A stretch of 64,000 nucleotides of DNA, taken from Tamlana sp. I1 (GTDB lineage: Bacteria; Bacteroidota; Bacteroidia; Flavobacteriales; Flavobacteriaceae). The DNA is taken from contig NZ_JACLAF010000006.1 in the NCBI RefSeq assembly GCF_015355625.1, forward strand, positions 184,996 through 248,995, given 5' to 3'. Shown here one piece after another: positions 8,646-18,089 of the stretch (within the stretch, counting starts at the first letter, position 1; every line of letters starts with the position of its first letter). The translations under genes and the position numbers were made by a program. The notes under the pieces are model-generated. The model was not told the origin of the DNA and searched no databases. It worked only from the letters and a program-made list of their open reading frames with translations.

Positions 8646-10277
8646 TTACAAATCTATCGCTTTCAAGCTCTCAATACGGTTTCTAACTAAGAAATCGTCA
8701 ATCGTTTCGAAATGCTCGATAACACGTTGGTCTTTAAATTCGAATACTTTTTTAGATAAGCCTTGAAGAAAATCTCTATCGTGAGAAACCAAAACCAAAG
8801 TACCATCAAAATCTAATAAAGCCTCTTTTAAAACATCTTTCGATTTTAAATCTAAGTGGTTAGTAGGCTCATCGAGAATCAGCAAGTTTACGGGTTCTAG
8901 TAATAATTTCACCATGGCTAATCTGGTTTTTTCACCACCAGAAAGTACCCCTACTTTTTTATCGATAGCATCGCCTTTAAACATAAAGCGTCCTAAAATG
9001 TTCTTTATTTGCTTTCGCACATCGCCTTGAGCGACTTCATCAACGGTTTGGAATACGGTAAGTTCTTCATCTAACAAGGCCGCTTGGTTTTGTGCAAAGT
9101 AGCCCACCTGTACATTATGACCTAAAGCACAAGTACCTTCAACATCAATTTCACCTAAAATAGCTTTAATCATGGTCGATTTTCCTTCACCATTACGACC
9201 TACGAAACACACTTTTTCACCTCTTGCAATAGACATGCTGGCATTTTTAAACACCACATGATCGCCGTAAGATTTCGACACCTCTTTTACAGTAATAGGA
9301 TAATCGCCTGAACGCTGAGTTTTAGGGAAACGTAATTTTAAGGCCGAAGTATCGATATCGTCCACTTCAATAATCTCTAACTTTTCAAGCATACGCTCGC
9401 GCGAATTCACCTGATTGGTTTTAGAATAGGTTCCTTTAAAGCGTTCGATAAAGGCCATATTATCGGCAATAAATTTTTGCTGCTCTTCGTAAGCTTTTAT
9501 TTGATGCGCTCTACGCTCTTCACGCAATTGTAAATAATGGGAGTAATTGGCTTTGTAATCGTAAATACGCCCCATAGTCACTTCAATCGTTCTATTGGTA
9601 ATATTATCAATAAAGGCTTTATCGTGTGAAATCACCACGACGGCATTGGCTTTATTCAGTAAAAAATCTTCCAACCAAATAACCGACTCTATATCTATAT
9701 GATTCGTTGGCTCATCTAAAAGGATTAAATCAGGCTTTTGTAGTAATATTTTAGCCAGCTCGATACGCATACGCCATCCGCCACTAAATTCGTTAGTTAA
9801 TCGTGTAAAATCTTCTTGTTTGAAACCTAGTCCTTTTAATGCCTTTTCAACTTCAGCATCGTAATTCACATCTTCTAAAGCATAATACTTCTCACCCAGA
9901 TCGGAAACGCGTTCAATAATTTTCATATAATCATCCGATTCGTAATCTGTACGTGTTTCTAGTTGCTTATTTAAAGCTTCCATTTCGTTACGCATTTCGA
10001 ATACATGACTAAAAGCTTTAGACGCTTCATCGAAAACAGTGGTATTATCCTCCGTTAATAAATGTTGAGGCAAATAAGCAATTACAGCATCCTTAGGAAA
10101 ACGCACGTTGCCTCTACTAGGGCTTAGTTCTCCTGCAATAATTTTCATCATGGTAGATTTTCCTGCACCATTCTTACCCATTAATGCAATTTTATCGTTG
10201 GCATTTATGGTAAATGACACGTCACTGAACAAGGTATGTCCGCTAAACTCTACGGCTAAATTATCAACTGAAATCAT
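8646..10277 (-). CDS. ABC-F family ATPase (ribosome-associated type)
   Basis: A soluble twin-ATPase of the ABC-F family (Uup/EttA/YheS-like), 543 residues, with no membrane domain. Proteins of this family act on ribosomes rather than as transporters. Both Walker A sites are present (GKNGAGKST and GRNGEGKST), both signature motifs (NEFSGGWRMR and VLSGGEKTR) and both Walker B motifs (LILLDEPTNHID, LLILDEPTNHLD). A linker between the halves has the charged helical P-site tRNA interaction motif region (QLREERRAHQIKAYEEQQ). I chose the ATG at 10277; a TTG two codons upstream is less likely. The exact subfamily cannot be fixed without alignment. Confidence 0.93.
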   Translation of the reverse strand: MISVDNLAVEFSGHTLFSDVSFTINANDKIALMGKNGAGKSTMMKIIAGELSPSRGNVRFPKDAVIAYLPQHLLTEDNTTVFDEASKAFSHVFEMRNEMEALNKQLETRTDYESDDYMKIIERVSDLGEKYYALEDVNYDAEVEKALKGLGFKQEDFTRLTNEFSGGWRMRIELAKILLQKPDLILLDEPTNHIDIESVIWLEDFLLNKANAVVVISHDKAFIDNITNRTIEVTMGRIYDYKANYSHYLQLREERRAHQIKAYEEQQKFIADNMAFIERFKGTYSKTNQVNSRERMLEKLEIIEVDDIDTSALKLRFPKTQRSGDYPITVKEVSKSYGDHVVFKNASMSIARGEKVCFVGRNGEGKSTMIKAILGEIDVEGTCALGHNVQVGYFAQNQAALLDEELTVFQTVDEVAQGDVRKQIKNILGRFMFKGDAIDKKVGVLSGGEKTRLAMVKLLLEPVNLLILDEPTNHLDLKSKDVLKEALLDFDGTLVLVSHDRDFLQGLSKKVFEFKDQRVIEHFETIDDFLVRNRIESLKAIDL

Positions 10278-10296
10278 ATTCAAAAATTTAAAGCTG

Positions 10297-10304
10297 CAAA
10301 ACTA
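10297..10304 (-). promoter_or_regulatory. -7 promoter box for the ABC-F gene
   Basis: On the minus strand this reads TAGTTTTG, matching TAnnTTTG, 19 bases from the chosen ATG. A TTTG (10330-10327, minus) lies 22 bases upstream, a little long for a -33 element. Confidence 0.5.
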
Positions 10305-10420
10305 ATAAAAGCATGGTCTTGAAAAACAAATATTTAACTAAAAATGATTTTCAATTTAAAGGGCTTATAATGAATTCAAAATCAGTTAATAAGTACAATT
10401 AAAAATAAGTGAGCTCACTA

Positions 10421-10451
10421 TTTGGTAATCAAATATATAATCGTAAATTTG
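10421..10451 (+). promoter_or_regulatory. promoter of the rplM-rpsI operon
   Basis: TTTG at 10421-10424, 19 bases, then TAAATTTG at 10444-10451. This is an ideal Bacteroidota promoter (TTTG-N19-TAnnTTTG). It lies 47 bases upstream of the rplM start. Confidence 0.75.
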
Positions 10452-10498
10452 CAAACTCTTTTTAAGAGAGGAATGTTTAATAATTAAAAATAATTAGT

Positions 10499-10954
10499 GT
10501 GGACACATTAAGCTACAAAACGATTTCAGCCAACAAAGCTACTGTAGATAAGCAGTGGGTAGTTGTTGATGCTGAAGGTCAAGCGCTTGGTCGTTTAGGC
10601 TCTAAAGTTGCAAAACTTTTAAGAGGTAAACACAAGCCAAACTTCACACCTCATGTTGATTGTGGTGATAACGTAATTGTTATCAATGCCGAAAAAATCA
10701 CATTATCTGGTAACAAATGGAACGACAAAACGTACATTCGTCACACAGGATACCCAGGTGGTCAAAGAAGTTTAACTGCTACAGAATTGTATGGTAAAGA
10801 TCCTGCAAGAGTAGTAGAAAAATCAGTTAAAGGAATGTTACCTAAAAACAAATTAGGTGCAGATTTATTCCGTAATCTAACAGTTGTTGTTGGTGACAAG
10901 CATGCACATGCAGCTCAAAAACCTAAAACAATTAACTTAAACGAATTCAAGTAA
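10499..10954 (+). CDS. rplM: large ribosomal subunit protein uL13
   Basis: Ribosomal protein L13 of the 50S subunit, 151 residues, normal length. The start is a GTG at 10499; the protein begins with the DTLSYKTISANKAT sequence typical of flavobacterial L13, and no ATG is available nearby. Conserved features include WVVVDAEGQALGRLGS, the RNA-contacting LLRGKHKPNFTPH and the RHTGYPGG loop. The last base of the stop overlaps the rpsI start (TAATG), so the pair L13-S9 is translationally coupled, as in most bacteria. Confidence 0.98.
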   Translation: MDTLSYKTISANKATVDKQWVVVDAEGQALGRLGSKVAKLLRGKHKPNFTPHVDCGDNVIVINAEKITLSGNKWNDKTYIRHTGYPGGQRSLTATELYGKDPARVVEKSVKGMLPKNKLGADLFRNLTVVVGDKHAHAAQKPKTINLNEFK

Positions 10955-11340
10955 TGGAAGTAATTCACAAAATTGGCCGTAGAAAGACGGCTGTTGCTCG
11001 TGCTTATGTTTCTCCAGGAAAAGGAAACATTACGATTAATAAAAAAGACTTAACTAATTACTTTACTACAGCTACCTTACAGTACAAAGTAAAGCAACCT
11101 TTAGTTTTGACTAACAATGACAGCAACTTTGATATTACAGTAAATGTATATGGAGGTGGTATTACTGGACAAGCAGAAGCTGTTCGTTTAGCAATTTCTC
11201 GCGCTATGTGTGAGGTTGATGCTGAGAACAGATTAACACTTAAGCCAGAAGGTTTATTAACTAGAGATCCAAGAATGGTAGAGCGTAAGAAATTCGGTCA
11301 GAAGAAAGCGCGTAAAAAATTCCAATTCTCGAAACGTTAA
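10954..11340 (+). CDS. rpsI: small ribosomal subunit protein uS9
   Basis: Ribosomal protein S9 of the 30S subunit, 128 residues. It opens with IGRRKTAVARAYV and ends with the basic tail KKFGQKKARKKFQFSKR, whose last Lys-Arg contacts P-site tRNA in the family. The GGGITGQAEAVRLAISRA core is intact. It overlaps the rplM stop by one base and is followed by a 202-base leader before rpsB. Confidence 0.98.
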   Translation: MEVIHKIGRRKTAVARAYVSPGKGNITINKKDLTNYFTTATLQYKVKQPLVLTNNDSNFDITVNVYGGGITGQAEAVRLAISRAMCEVDAENRLTLKPEGLLTRDPRMVERKKFGQKKARKKFQFSKR

Positions 11341-11542
11341 TATCCTGGACTTGGTTCAGGATCTGTATATCAGATTCCTTTATCATTTTCAAACAGAATT
11401 AAAATTTTAAAACAAGTTATTGTTGCCTTGATTGTAAAATCAAGATTTAGTTTAGCATCTAAATGAAGCCAAAAGCAAAGCTAAAAAAGCTTAAAGCCCA
11501 ATGGAACATTGCTAATTCAACAGAACGTAAACTATCACAAAA
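11341..11542 (+). other. structured leader upstream of rpsB
   Basis: Immediately after the rpsI stop, ATCCTG (11342-11347) pairs with CAGGAT (11357-11362), and the overlapping ATCTG (11361-11365) pairs with CAGAT (11371-11375). The two hairpins share bases 11361-11362, so their ends compete. There is no T-run, so it is not a plain terminator. A ribosomal-protein autoregulatory leader for S2 is plausible but unproven. Confidence 0.35.
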
Positions 11543-12319
11543 ATGGCAGTAGAAGTAAAAGAATTACTTGAAGCAGGTGTACACTTTGGACACCTTACAC
11601 GTAAGTGGGATCCAAACATGGCGCCTTACGTATACATGGAGCGTAATGGCATCCACATTATAAACTTATACAAAACAGCAGCTAAAATTGACGAAGCTGG
11701 AGCAGCACTTGCTAAAATTGCAGCTTCTGGTCGTAAAATTTTATTTGTTGCTACAAAAAAACAAGCAAAAGACATCGTTGCTGAAAAAGCTGGCGACATT
11801 AACATGCCTTACATCACTGAAAGATGGCCTGGTGGAATGTTAACAAACTTTGTTACTATTAGAAAAGCTGTTAAAAAAATGGCTTCTATTGATAGAATGA
11901 AGAAAGACGGAACTTTCTTAACGCTTTCTAAAAAGGAACGTTTACAAGTTGATCGTTTAAGAGCTAAGTTAGAGAAAAACTTAGGTTCTATTGTAGACAT
12001 GACACGTTTACCGGGTGCTTTATTTGTAGTAGATATTAAACGTGAGCATATCGCGATTAAAGAAGCTCAAAAATTAAACATTCCAATTTTTGCAATGGTT
12101 GACACTAACTCTGACCCACGTCAAGTTGATTATGTAATCCCTGCAAATGATGACGCTTCTAAATCGATAGATAAAATTTTATCTCACGTAACAACTGCTA
12201 TCGCAGGTGGTTTAGCAGAACGCAAAGCAGAAAAAGATGCAGCTCCTGCAAAGGAAGATGATGCACCTAAAGCTAAAAAAGCTGCTGCTAAAAAAGCAAC
12301 TGCTGAAGAAGAAGAATAA
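11543..12319 (+). CDS. rpsB: small ribosomal subunit protein uS2
   Basis: Ribosomal protein S2 of the 30S subunit, 258 residues. Hallmarks are LLEAGVHFGHLTRKWDPNM at the start, FVATKKQAKDIV, RWPGGMLTNF and FAMVDTNSDPRQVDYVIPAND. The C-terminal tail after about residue 228 is a low-complexity Lys/Ala/Glu extension (KAKKAAAKKATAEEEE), common in Bacteroidota S2. It is followed by an attenuator-like hairpin and then tsf, the usual rpsB-tsf order. Confidence 0.98.
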   Translation: MAVEVKELLEAGVHFGHLTRKWDPNMAPYVYMERNGIHIINLYKTAAKIDEAGAALAKIAASGRKILFVATKKQAKDIVAEKAGDINMPYITERWPGGMLTNFVTIRKAVKKMASIDRMKKDGTFLTLSKKERLQVDRLRAKLEKNLGSIVDMTRLPGALFVVDIKREHIAIKEAQKLNIPIFAMVDTNSDPRQVDYVIPANDDASKSIDKILSHVTTAIAGGLAERKAEKDAAPAKEDDAPKAKKAAAKKATAEEEE

Positions 12320-12341
12320 ATAACATTAATACAACACAAAT

Positions 12342-12390
12342 AAGTCGTTTAGTTCTTTTCTTTACAGAAAATGTATTGAACGACTTTTTT
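12342..12390 (+). terminator. attenuator-like hairpin between rpsB and tsf
   Basis: AAGTCGTT (12342-12349) pairs with AACGACTT (12379-12386), followed by a T-run to 12390. The loop is long (29 bases), so termination is probably partial; this would lower tsf transcription relative to rpsB. Confidence 0.5.
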
Positions 12391-12404
12391 AAATTATAAT
12401 CACT

Positions 12405-13379
12405 ATGAGTACTACAGTAAAAGTAACAGCAGCTGAAGTTAACAAATTAAGACAAGCAACTGGTGCAGGAATGATGGACTGCAAAAAAGCTTTAGTAGAA
12501 GCTGAAGGTAACTTTGATAAAGCTATCGAAGTTTTACGTAAAAAAGGACAAAAAGTAGCAGAAAAAAGAGCCGATAGAGATTCTTCTGAAGGTGCTGCTG
12601 TAGCTAAAATTAATGCAGACCAAACTGCTGGTGTTGCTATTGTATTAGGTTGTGAAACTGACTTTGTTGGTAAAAACGAAAACTTCTTGGCTTTAGCTAA
12701 TCAATTAGCTGATATCGCTTTAAATACAACTTCTAAAGAAGAGTTTTTAGCTGCCGATTTTGGAGGTATGACTGTTGCAGACAAATTAGTTGAACAAACT
12801 GGTGTTGTTGGTGAAAAATTAGACATCACTTCTTTCGAAAAATTAGAAGCTCCTTATGTTGGTGCTTACGTACACATTAACAAAATTGCTGCTTTAGTAG
12901 GATTAACTGCAAAAGTTGATAACGCTGAAACTTTAGTTAAAGATGTAGCGATGCAAGTTGCTTCAATGGGCGCAACTTCTTTATCTTACAAAGATTTCGA
13001 TCCTGCTTTCGTTGCTTCTGAAACTGAAGCTAGAATCGCAGTTATCGAAAAAGATAATATCGAATTAGGGCGTTTAGGAAAAACCCTTAAAAACGTACCT
13101 CAGTACATCTCTATGCAACAATTAACTCCTGAAGTTCTTGCTGCTGCTGAAGAAACTGCAAAAGCTGAGTTAGCTGCTGAAGGTAAACCTGAGAAAATTT
13201 GGGGTAACATCTTACCAGGTAAAATGCAACGTTTTATCTCTGATAACACCACTTTAGATCAAGAGCAATGTTTATTAGACCAAAGATTCATCAAAGATGA
13301 TAAAAAATCTGTAGCTGAGTATGTTTCTACATTCGGCGATGTTGAAATCTCTGGATTTAAACGTGCTTCTGTAGGATAA
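12405..13379 (+). CDS. tsf: elongation factor Ts
   Basis: EF-Ts, the guanine nucleotide exchange factor that regenerates EF-Tu-GTP; 324 residues. The N-terminal UBA-like domain (VNKLRQATGAGMMDCKKAL) and the TDFVGKNENFLALA segment, which contacts the EF-Tu nucleotide site, are intact. The C-terminal dimerisation region is also present (KIWGNILPGKMQRF, then LLDQRFIKDDKKSV). Follows rpsB in the usual order and ends at a strong terminator. Confidence 0.98.
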   Translation: MSTTVKVTAAEVNKLRQATGAGMMDCKKALVEAEGNFDKAIEVLRKKGQKVAEKRADRDSSEGAAVAKINADQTAGVAIVLGCETDFVGKNENFLALANQLADIALNTTSKEEFLAADFGGMTVADKLVEQTGVVGEKLDITSFEKLEAPYVGAYVHINKIAALVGLTAKVDNAETLVKDVAMQVASMGATSLSYKDFDPAFVASETEARIAVIEKDNIELGRLGKTLKNVPQYISMQQLTPEVLAAAEETAKAELAAEGKPEKIWGNILPGKMQRFISDNTTLDQEQCLLDQRFIKDDKKSVAEYVSTFGDVEISGFKRASVG

Positions 13380-13415
13380 TATAATTCCTGTGAAAACAGG
13401 AACCTTACAATATAA

Positions 13416-13450
13416 ACCACCATTCTTGTTTAAGAGTGGTGGTTTTTTTT
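13416..13450 (+). terminator. intrinsic terminator after tsf
   Basis: A 12-base-pair stem (ACCACCATTCTT at 13416-13427, AAGAGTGGTGGT at 13432-13443, one G-T pair) with loop GTTT, followed by eight T (13443-13450). Strong rho-independent terminator. Confidence 0.9.
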
Positions 13451-13499
13451 ATTCTTAAATTCTGAATTCAGATAAATTCAAAAAAATAAAAATTTTATG

Positions 13500-13507
13500 T
13501 AGTTTTG
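13500..13507 (+). promoter_or_regulatory. -7 promoter box for pyrH-frr
   Basis: TAGTTTTG matches TAnnTTTG and lies about 50 bases before the pyrH ATG, just after the tsf terminator. No clear TTTG -33 element. Confidence 0.5.
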
Positions 13508-13558
13508 CTAAACTTTATTCTCACGGGGGTGAGAAGCTTAAAACGATTAATCCAGTCC

Positions 13559-14266
13559 ATGAAATACAAAAGAATACTTCTAAAACTCTCAGGAGAGGCC
13601 TTAATGGGTAAACGCCAATATGGTATCGATCCAGAACGTCTAGCAGAATACGCACAAGACATTAAAACCATTACCGATAAAGGCGTACAAGTTGCCATAG
13701 TTATTGGTGGCGGAAACATTTTTAGAGGTGTTTCTGGAGCTAGTAAAGGCATGGATCGTGTACAGGGCGACCACATGGGTATGCTGGCAACCGTGATTAA
13801 CGGATTAGCATTACAAAGTGCTTTGGAAGATGCCGATATCCCAACGCGTTTGCAATCTGCGATAAAAATTAACGAAGTTGCCGAACCTTTTATTAGAAGA
13901 AAAGCCATTCGTCATCTCGAAAAAGGCCGCGTGGTTATTTTTGGAGGTGGTACAGGAAATCCTTACTTTACAACAGATTCTGCAGCTGTTTTACGCGCTA
14001 TCGAAATTGAAGCCGATGTGATTTTAAAAGGCACTCGTGTAGATGGTATTTACAATGCAGATCCTGAAAAAGATAATACAGCCGTTAAATTTAAAAGCAT
14101 CACGTTTGATGATGTTTTACGTAAGGGCCTAAAAGTGATGGACACCACAGCCTTTACATTAAGTCAAGAAAATAAATTACCAATTATTGTTTTTGATATG
14201 AACACGATTGGAAACTTGTTAAAAGTGGTTTCGGGCGAAAATATTGGAACCGTAGTTAACGTATAA
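13559..14266 (+). CDS. pyrH: UMP kinase
   Basis: Uridylate kinase, which phosphorylates UMP to UDP with ATP in pyrimidine nucleotide synthesis; 235 residues. The start is the ATG at 13559 ([17 protein letters not shown]), the usual N-terminus; a longer in-frame start at 13505 lies on the promoter box. Amino-acid-kinase features are clear: [41 protein letters not shown] and [14 protein letters not shown]. The pair pyrH-frr is a conserved neighbourhood. Confidence 0.97.
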   Translation: MKYKRILLKLSGEALMGKRQYGIDPERLAEYAQDIKTITDKGVQVAIVIGGGNIFRGVSGASKGMDRVQGDHMGMLATVINGLALQSALEDADIPTRLQSAIKINEVAEPFIRRKAIRHLEKGRVVIFGGGTGNPYFTTDSAAVLRAIEIEADVILKGTRVDGIYNADPEKDNTAVKFKSITFDDVLRKGLKVMDTTAFTLSQENKLPIIVFDMNTIGNLLKVVSGENIGTVVNV

Positions 14267-14307
14267 GAATTGACATATTTTTGATTTAATCACAAAAAGT
14301 TAAAACA

Positions 14308-14865
14308 ATGAACGAAGACGTACAATTTATATTAGACAGCGCAAAAGAGGCTATGGAAAATGCCATTATCCATCTTGAAAAGCAATTCACAAATATTAGA
14401 GCTGGAAAAGCAAGTCCTGCCATGCTTGGTAGTGTTATGGTAGATTATTACGGGTCGCAAACCCCTTTAAGTCAAGTAGCCAATGTTAATACTCCAGATG
14501 GAAGAACCATAACAGTTCAACCTTGGGAAAAAAACATGTTACAAGAAATTGAACGCGGAATTGCTTACGCCAATCTTGGTTTTAATCCAATGAACAACGG
14601 GGAAGTTATTATTATAAATGTACCGCCTTTAACTGAAGAGCGTCGTAGAGACCTAGCAAAGCAAGCTAAAGCTGAAGCTGAAGATGCTAAAGTTAGTATT
14701 AGATCGGCTCGTAAAGAAGCGAATCATGAGTTAAAAAAGAACGACGATATTTCTGAAGATTTAAAGAAAAACGGCGAAATTGACGTACAACAGCTAACAG
14801 ACAAATATGTTAAAAGGGTTGATGACGTTTATGAAAATAAGGAAAAAGAAATCATGACCGTATAA
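14308..14865 (+). CDS. frr: ribosome recycling factor
   Basis: RRF, which with EF-G splits the post-termination ribosome; 185 residues, normal length. The sequence has NIRAGKASPAML, YYGSQTPLSQVANV, TVQPWEK and the helical bundle region VPPLTEERRRDLAKQAKAE. It lies 41 bases after pyrH and ends at a perfect palindromic terminator. Confidence 0.98.
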   Translation: MNEDVQFILDSAKEAMENAIIHLEKQFTNIRAGKASPAMLGSVMVDYYGSQTPLSQVANVNTPDGRTITVQPWEKNMLQEIERGIAYANLGFNPMNNGEVIIINVPPLTEERRRDLAKQAKAEAEDAKVSIRSARKEANHELKKNDDISEDLKKNGEIDVQQLTDKYVKRVDDVYENKEKEIMTV

Positions 14866-14871
14866 AAAACT

Positions 14872-14899
14872 AAAAAGCGACAATATTGTCGCTTTTTTT
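14872..14899 (+). terminator. intrinsic terminator after frr
   Basis: A perfect 26-base palindrome (arms AAAAAGCGACAAT and ATTGTCGCTTTTT, 14872-14897) that ends in a run of seven T. Confidence 0.9.
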
Positions 14900-15287
14900 G
14901 TATCTCTTTTTAGTCTTCGTACTGCACGTACTAATACAAAACATCATACTATTATTCTGCCACTTCTTATTTTTACAAATTTTGATACTTCACATCATTG
15001 GCAGAACAGCCTGTAGATATAAAAAAACCAGTTACTTTCGTCAATCATGTATCATCTCAATGATTAACTAACACTAATAATCTGAACAAACCACAAATAT
15101 TACAAGGCTTCTCTATTGCTGGACTAAACAGTTTTAAGCCCATATCTTTTAACGAGCTTTTTTCTGATAGGCTTTTCACCCTTCAACAAAAATATTTCAT
15201 AAAACATTTAATATTTTCACCAAAATACACGACACAGTTAGTGTTAATTACACGATATGCGCTTGGTAATGTGGCAAACCCAAAACG

Positions 15288-15399
15288 ACATATTTCTACA
15301 CTTTAAACTATAGTTATACAGAATCTGATTTCGAAAATAATAAATTATAATATGGGTTTGGCTTAAGTTTCAGCTACCAACTTTTCCCGATAATATTGC
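15288..15399 (+). pseudogene. possible remnant of an outer-membrane beta-barrel C-terminus
   Basis: In one frame the bases read TYFYTLNYSYTESDFENNKL, a stop, then YGFGLSFSYQLFPIIL. This alternation of aromatic and small residues, ending in YQLFP, resembles the last strands of a flavobacterial outer-membrane barrel, broken by an in-frame TAA (15336-15338) and without a start. Chance is possible over so short a stretch. Confidence 0.3.
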
Positions 15400-15450
15400 A
15401 TTTAAAATCACTTTTAACGTCTCATTATAAGGTATTCTACTCGTTTTCCC

Positions 15451-15458
15451 TACCTTTG
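15451..15458 (+). promoter_or_regulatory. -7 promoter box for the MMPL exporter
   Basis: TACCTTTG, an exact TAnnTTTG match, 18 bases upstream of the ATG at 15477. No -33 TTTG is seen. Confidence 0.5.
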
Positions 15459-15476
15459 CGAACTTTAAAATAAAGC

Positions 15477-17882
15477 ATGCTTAAACTTTTTACCGAAAAT
15501 TTTTGGGACGCCGTTGCAAGACTCATTTTACGTAATAAAATTATCATTCTTGTTGGTATCGTTATAGCCACCTTTCTGTTAAGTCAGAAATGGGATAATA
15601 TGCGCTTCACAAATACCGAGGCTAATTTACTGCCAGACGACCATGACGTAAACATAACCTATAATAATTTCTTAAAAACTTTTGGTGAGGAAGGTAATTT
15701 AATAATTCTTGGAGTTAAAGACAGCACCCTTTTTACTGTAGAAAAATTAAATGCATGGAATAAACTGGCAAACAGTTTTAAAGGCAATCCTTCTGTTGAA
15801 ACCGTTGTTTCTATAAAAGACCTTCAAAAGCTTGTAAAAGATACTAAGGATAAAAAATTCATACTTGAACCCTTCATTAAAGATTCTGTAAGCTCGCTAG
15901 CACAAATAGAAACCTTAGAAAATGATTTGTTTAAAAAATACCCGTTTTACGATAACTTTCTATTCAATAAAGAAACGAAAACCATTCGAACGGCTATTTA
16001 TCTAAAAAAAGATATTGTAAACACTTCAATACGAAAAGACTTTGTTCTTGATGAATTAATTCCGCAAATAAAAACCTTTGAAGACACCTATAATTTAGAA
16101 GTTAGAGCTTCTGGAATGCCGTATATTAGAACTCTAAATGCGCAAAACATTATAGATGAAATTGGGATGTTTGTTTTAGCAGCCCTTTTAGTAACTTCAT
16201 TAATTTTCTTTTTCTTTTTTAGGTCGTTTAGAGCCACGTTTATATCTGTTATCGTAGTTTGTATCGGGGTGATGTGGAGCTTAGGCATCATAGGTTTTCT
16301 AAACTATGAAATCACCGTTTTAACAGCTTTAATTCCGCCTTTAATTATTGTTATAGGCATCCCTAATTGTATTTTCTTAATTAATAAATACCAGCACGAA
16401 GTTAAACTTCATGGTAATAAAATTAAATCTTTACAACGTGTTATTACAAAAGTGGGCAATGCCACACTAATGACGAATGTTACCACAGCCTCTGGTTTTG
16501 CAACATTCATTCTTACCGAAAGTAAACTTTTAAAAGAATTTGGTATTGTAGCTTCCTTAAGCATTTTGGCTATTTTCATGCTTTGTTTGCTTATTATTCC
16601 TATTATTTACGCCTTTTTACCCTCACCAAAAGACCGTCATTTAGAGCATTTAAACAGGCGTTGGATTGGCGGATTTGTAAACTGGATGGAGCGTATGGTA
16701 AGACATAAGCGTATTACCATTTACATTACGGCATTTATTTTAGTTGTAGTTAGTATTATAGGAATTTATCAAATAAAAATTTCGGGAAGCCTTATTGAAG
16801 ACATGCCGCAACGATCGCAATTCGTTAAAGATATTCGGTTTTTTGAAGATGAATTTAATGGCATTATGCCTTTAGAAATCATGATAGACACCAAGCGTAA
16901 AAAAGGCGTTATGAAACGCTCTACACTAAAACGCATGGACGAATTAGAGGATTTAATTATTGAAATTCCAGAATTATCGAAGCCTATTTCGGTGGTTGGT
17001 TTGGTTAAATATTCAAAACAAGCTTATTATAACGGCAATACCAAATACTACCAATTGCCAACGGCACAAGAAAATAGTTTTATTTTATCCTACGCTAAAA
17101 ACTCTTCATCAAATGTCGATTTGCTGAAAAACTTTGTAGATAGTACAGGCCAATATGCCCGTATAACGACCTTCATGAAGGATATTGGCACCGATAAAAT
17201 GGAGCGCATTGAAGAAAATCTTCAAACAAAAATCGACAAAGTTTTTCCTAAGGAAAAATACAATGTTACCATGACAGGAAAAGCCTTGGTTTTTCAAAAG
17301 GGAACAAAATATTTAGTTAAAAACTTAGCCATTTCCCTGTCCTTAGCCATTATTTTAATCGCCCTTTTTATGGCCTATATGTTTAGGTCTGGGAGAATGA
17401 TTATTGTTTCGCTCATACCAAACTTACTGCCATTGGTTATTACCGCTGGATTAATGGGCTATTTAGGTGTGCCTATAAAACCTTCAACCATTTTGGTATT
17501 TAGTATAGCTTTTGGTATTTCGGTAGATGATACCATTCACTTTTTAGCAAAATACAGACAAGAATTGCAAGCCAATAAATGGAAAATTAAAGTCTCTGTT
17601 TATGGCGCTTTACGCGAAACTGGAGTAAGCATGTTTTACACATCTATTGTGCTTTTCTTTGGTTTTTCAGTATTCACCATTTCTAGTTTTGGCGGTACGG
17701 TAGCTTTAGGTGCTTTAGTATCTATGACGCTATTATTTGCCATGCTTGCCAATTTATTACTGTTACCTTCATTATTACTGTCGTTGGAGCGTAGCATTGC
17801 TAATAAAAAGGTACTTAAAAAGCCTACGATTAATATTATTCCGAAGGAAGATGATAAGGGCGAAAAAGATTCTGAATTTTAA
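15477..17882 (+). CDS. MMPL/RND superfamily exporter
   Basis: A large inner-membrane protein of 801 residues from the RND superfamily, MMPL-type (COG1033-like). It has two repeats, each with one membrane helix, a large periplasmic loop and then a cluster of five or so helices. The first cluster includes IGMFVLAALLVTSLIFFFFF, and the second includes NLAISLSLAIILIALFMAYM and the conserved FGISVDDTIHFLAKYR, where acidic residues in the membrane drive proton coupling. The protein probably exports lipids or hydrophobic molecules; the substrate cannot be read from sequence. It stands alone, with no membrane-fusion protein or outer-membrane channel next to it. Confidence 0.88.
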   Translation: MLKLFTENFWDAVARLILRNKIIILVGIVIATFLLSQKWDNMRFTNTEANLLPDDHDVNITYNNFLKTFGEEGNLIILGVKDSTLFTVEKLNAWNKLANSFKGNPSVETVVSIKDLQKLVKDTKDKKFILEPFIKDSVSSLAQIETLENDLFKKYPFYDNFLFNKETKTIRTAIYLKKDIVNTSIRKDFVLDELIPQIKTFEDTYNLEVRASGMPYIRTLNAQNIIDEIGMFVLAALLVTSLIFFFFFRSFRATFISVIVVCIGVMWSLGIIGFLNYEITVLTALIPPLIIVIGIPNCIFLINKYQHEVKLHGNKIKSLQRVITKVGNATLMTNVTTASGFATFILTESKLLKEFGIVASLSILAIFMLCLLIIPIIYAFLPSPKDRHLEHLNRRWIGGFVNWMERMVRHKRITIYITAFILVVVSIIGIYQIKISGSLIEDMPQRSQFVKDIRFFEDEFNGIMPLEIMIDTKRKKGVMKRSTLKRMDELEDLIIEIPELSKPISVVGLVKYSKQAYYNGNTKYYQLPTAQENSFILSYAKNSSSNVDLLKNFVDSTGQYARITTFMKDIGTDKMERIEENLQTKIDKVFPKEKYNVTMTGKALVFQKGTKYLVKNLAISLSLAIILIALFMAYMFRSGRMIIVSLIPNLLPLVITAGLMGYLGVPIKPSTILVFSIAFGISVDDTIHFLAKYRQELQANKWKIKVSVYGALRETGVSMFYTSIVLFFGFSVFTISSFGGTVALGALVSMTLLFAMLANLLLLPSLLLSLERSIANKKVLKKPTINIIPKEDDKGEKDSEF

Positions 17883-18089
17883 AAAAATCACAAAACAAGT
17901 CAAACAAAACATGTAACTATTTCAATTAAATCGAAATAGATGTTGTTTATTGTTTTATTTAAACCATCTTAAATTACAGATTCGCACATTATTTAGGTGA
18001 AAAAAACAAATTTCATATCATTTTATCGATTTATAATTTTAATTTTAGGGTTTTATTATTTTATATTTACAGTTTAATATCAATTGAAG

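Larger units (their letters stand above)
14900..15476. other. gene-poor interval between frr and the MMPL exporter
   Basis: About 575 bases without a convincing intact gene. The 61-codon frame starting near 14886 has low-complexity composition and overlaps the terminator. A decayed barrel-like fragment lies at 15288-15399, and a TACCTTTG -7 box (15451-15458) precedes the next gene. Confidence 0.5.

Noticed and set aside
14886..15071. Open frame of 61 codons after frr
   Set aside because: Begins in the terminator hairpin region; Phe/Leu-rich composition is typical of AT-rich non-coding DNA.
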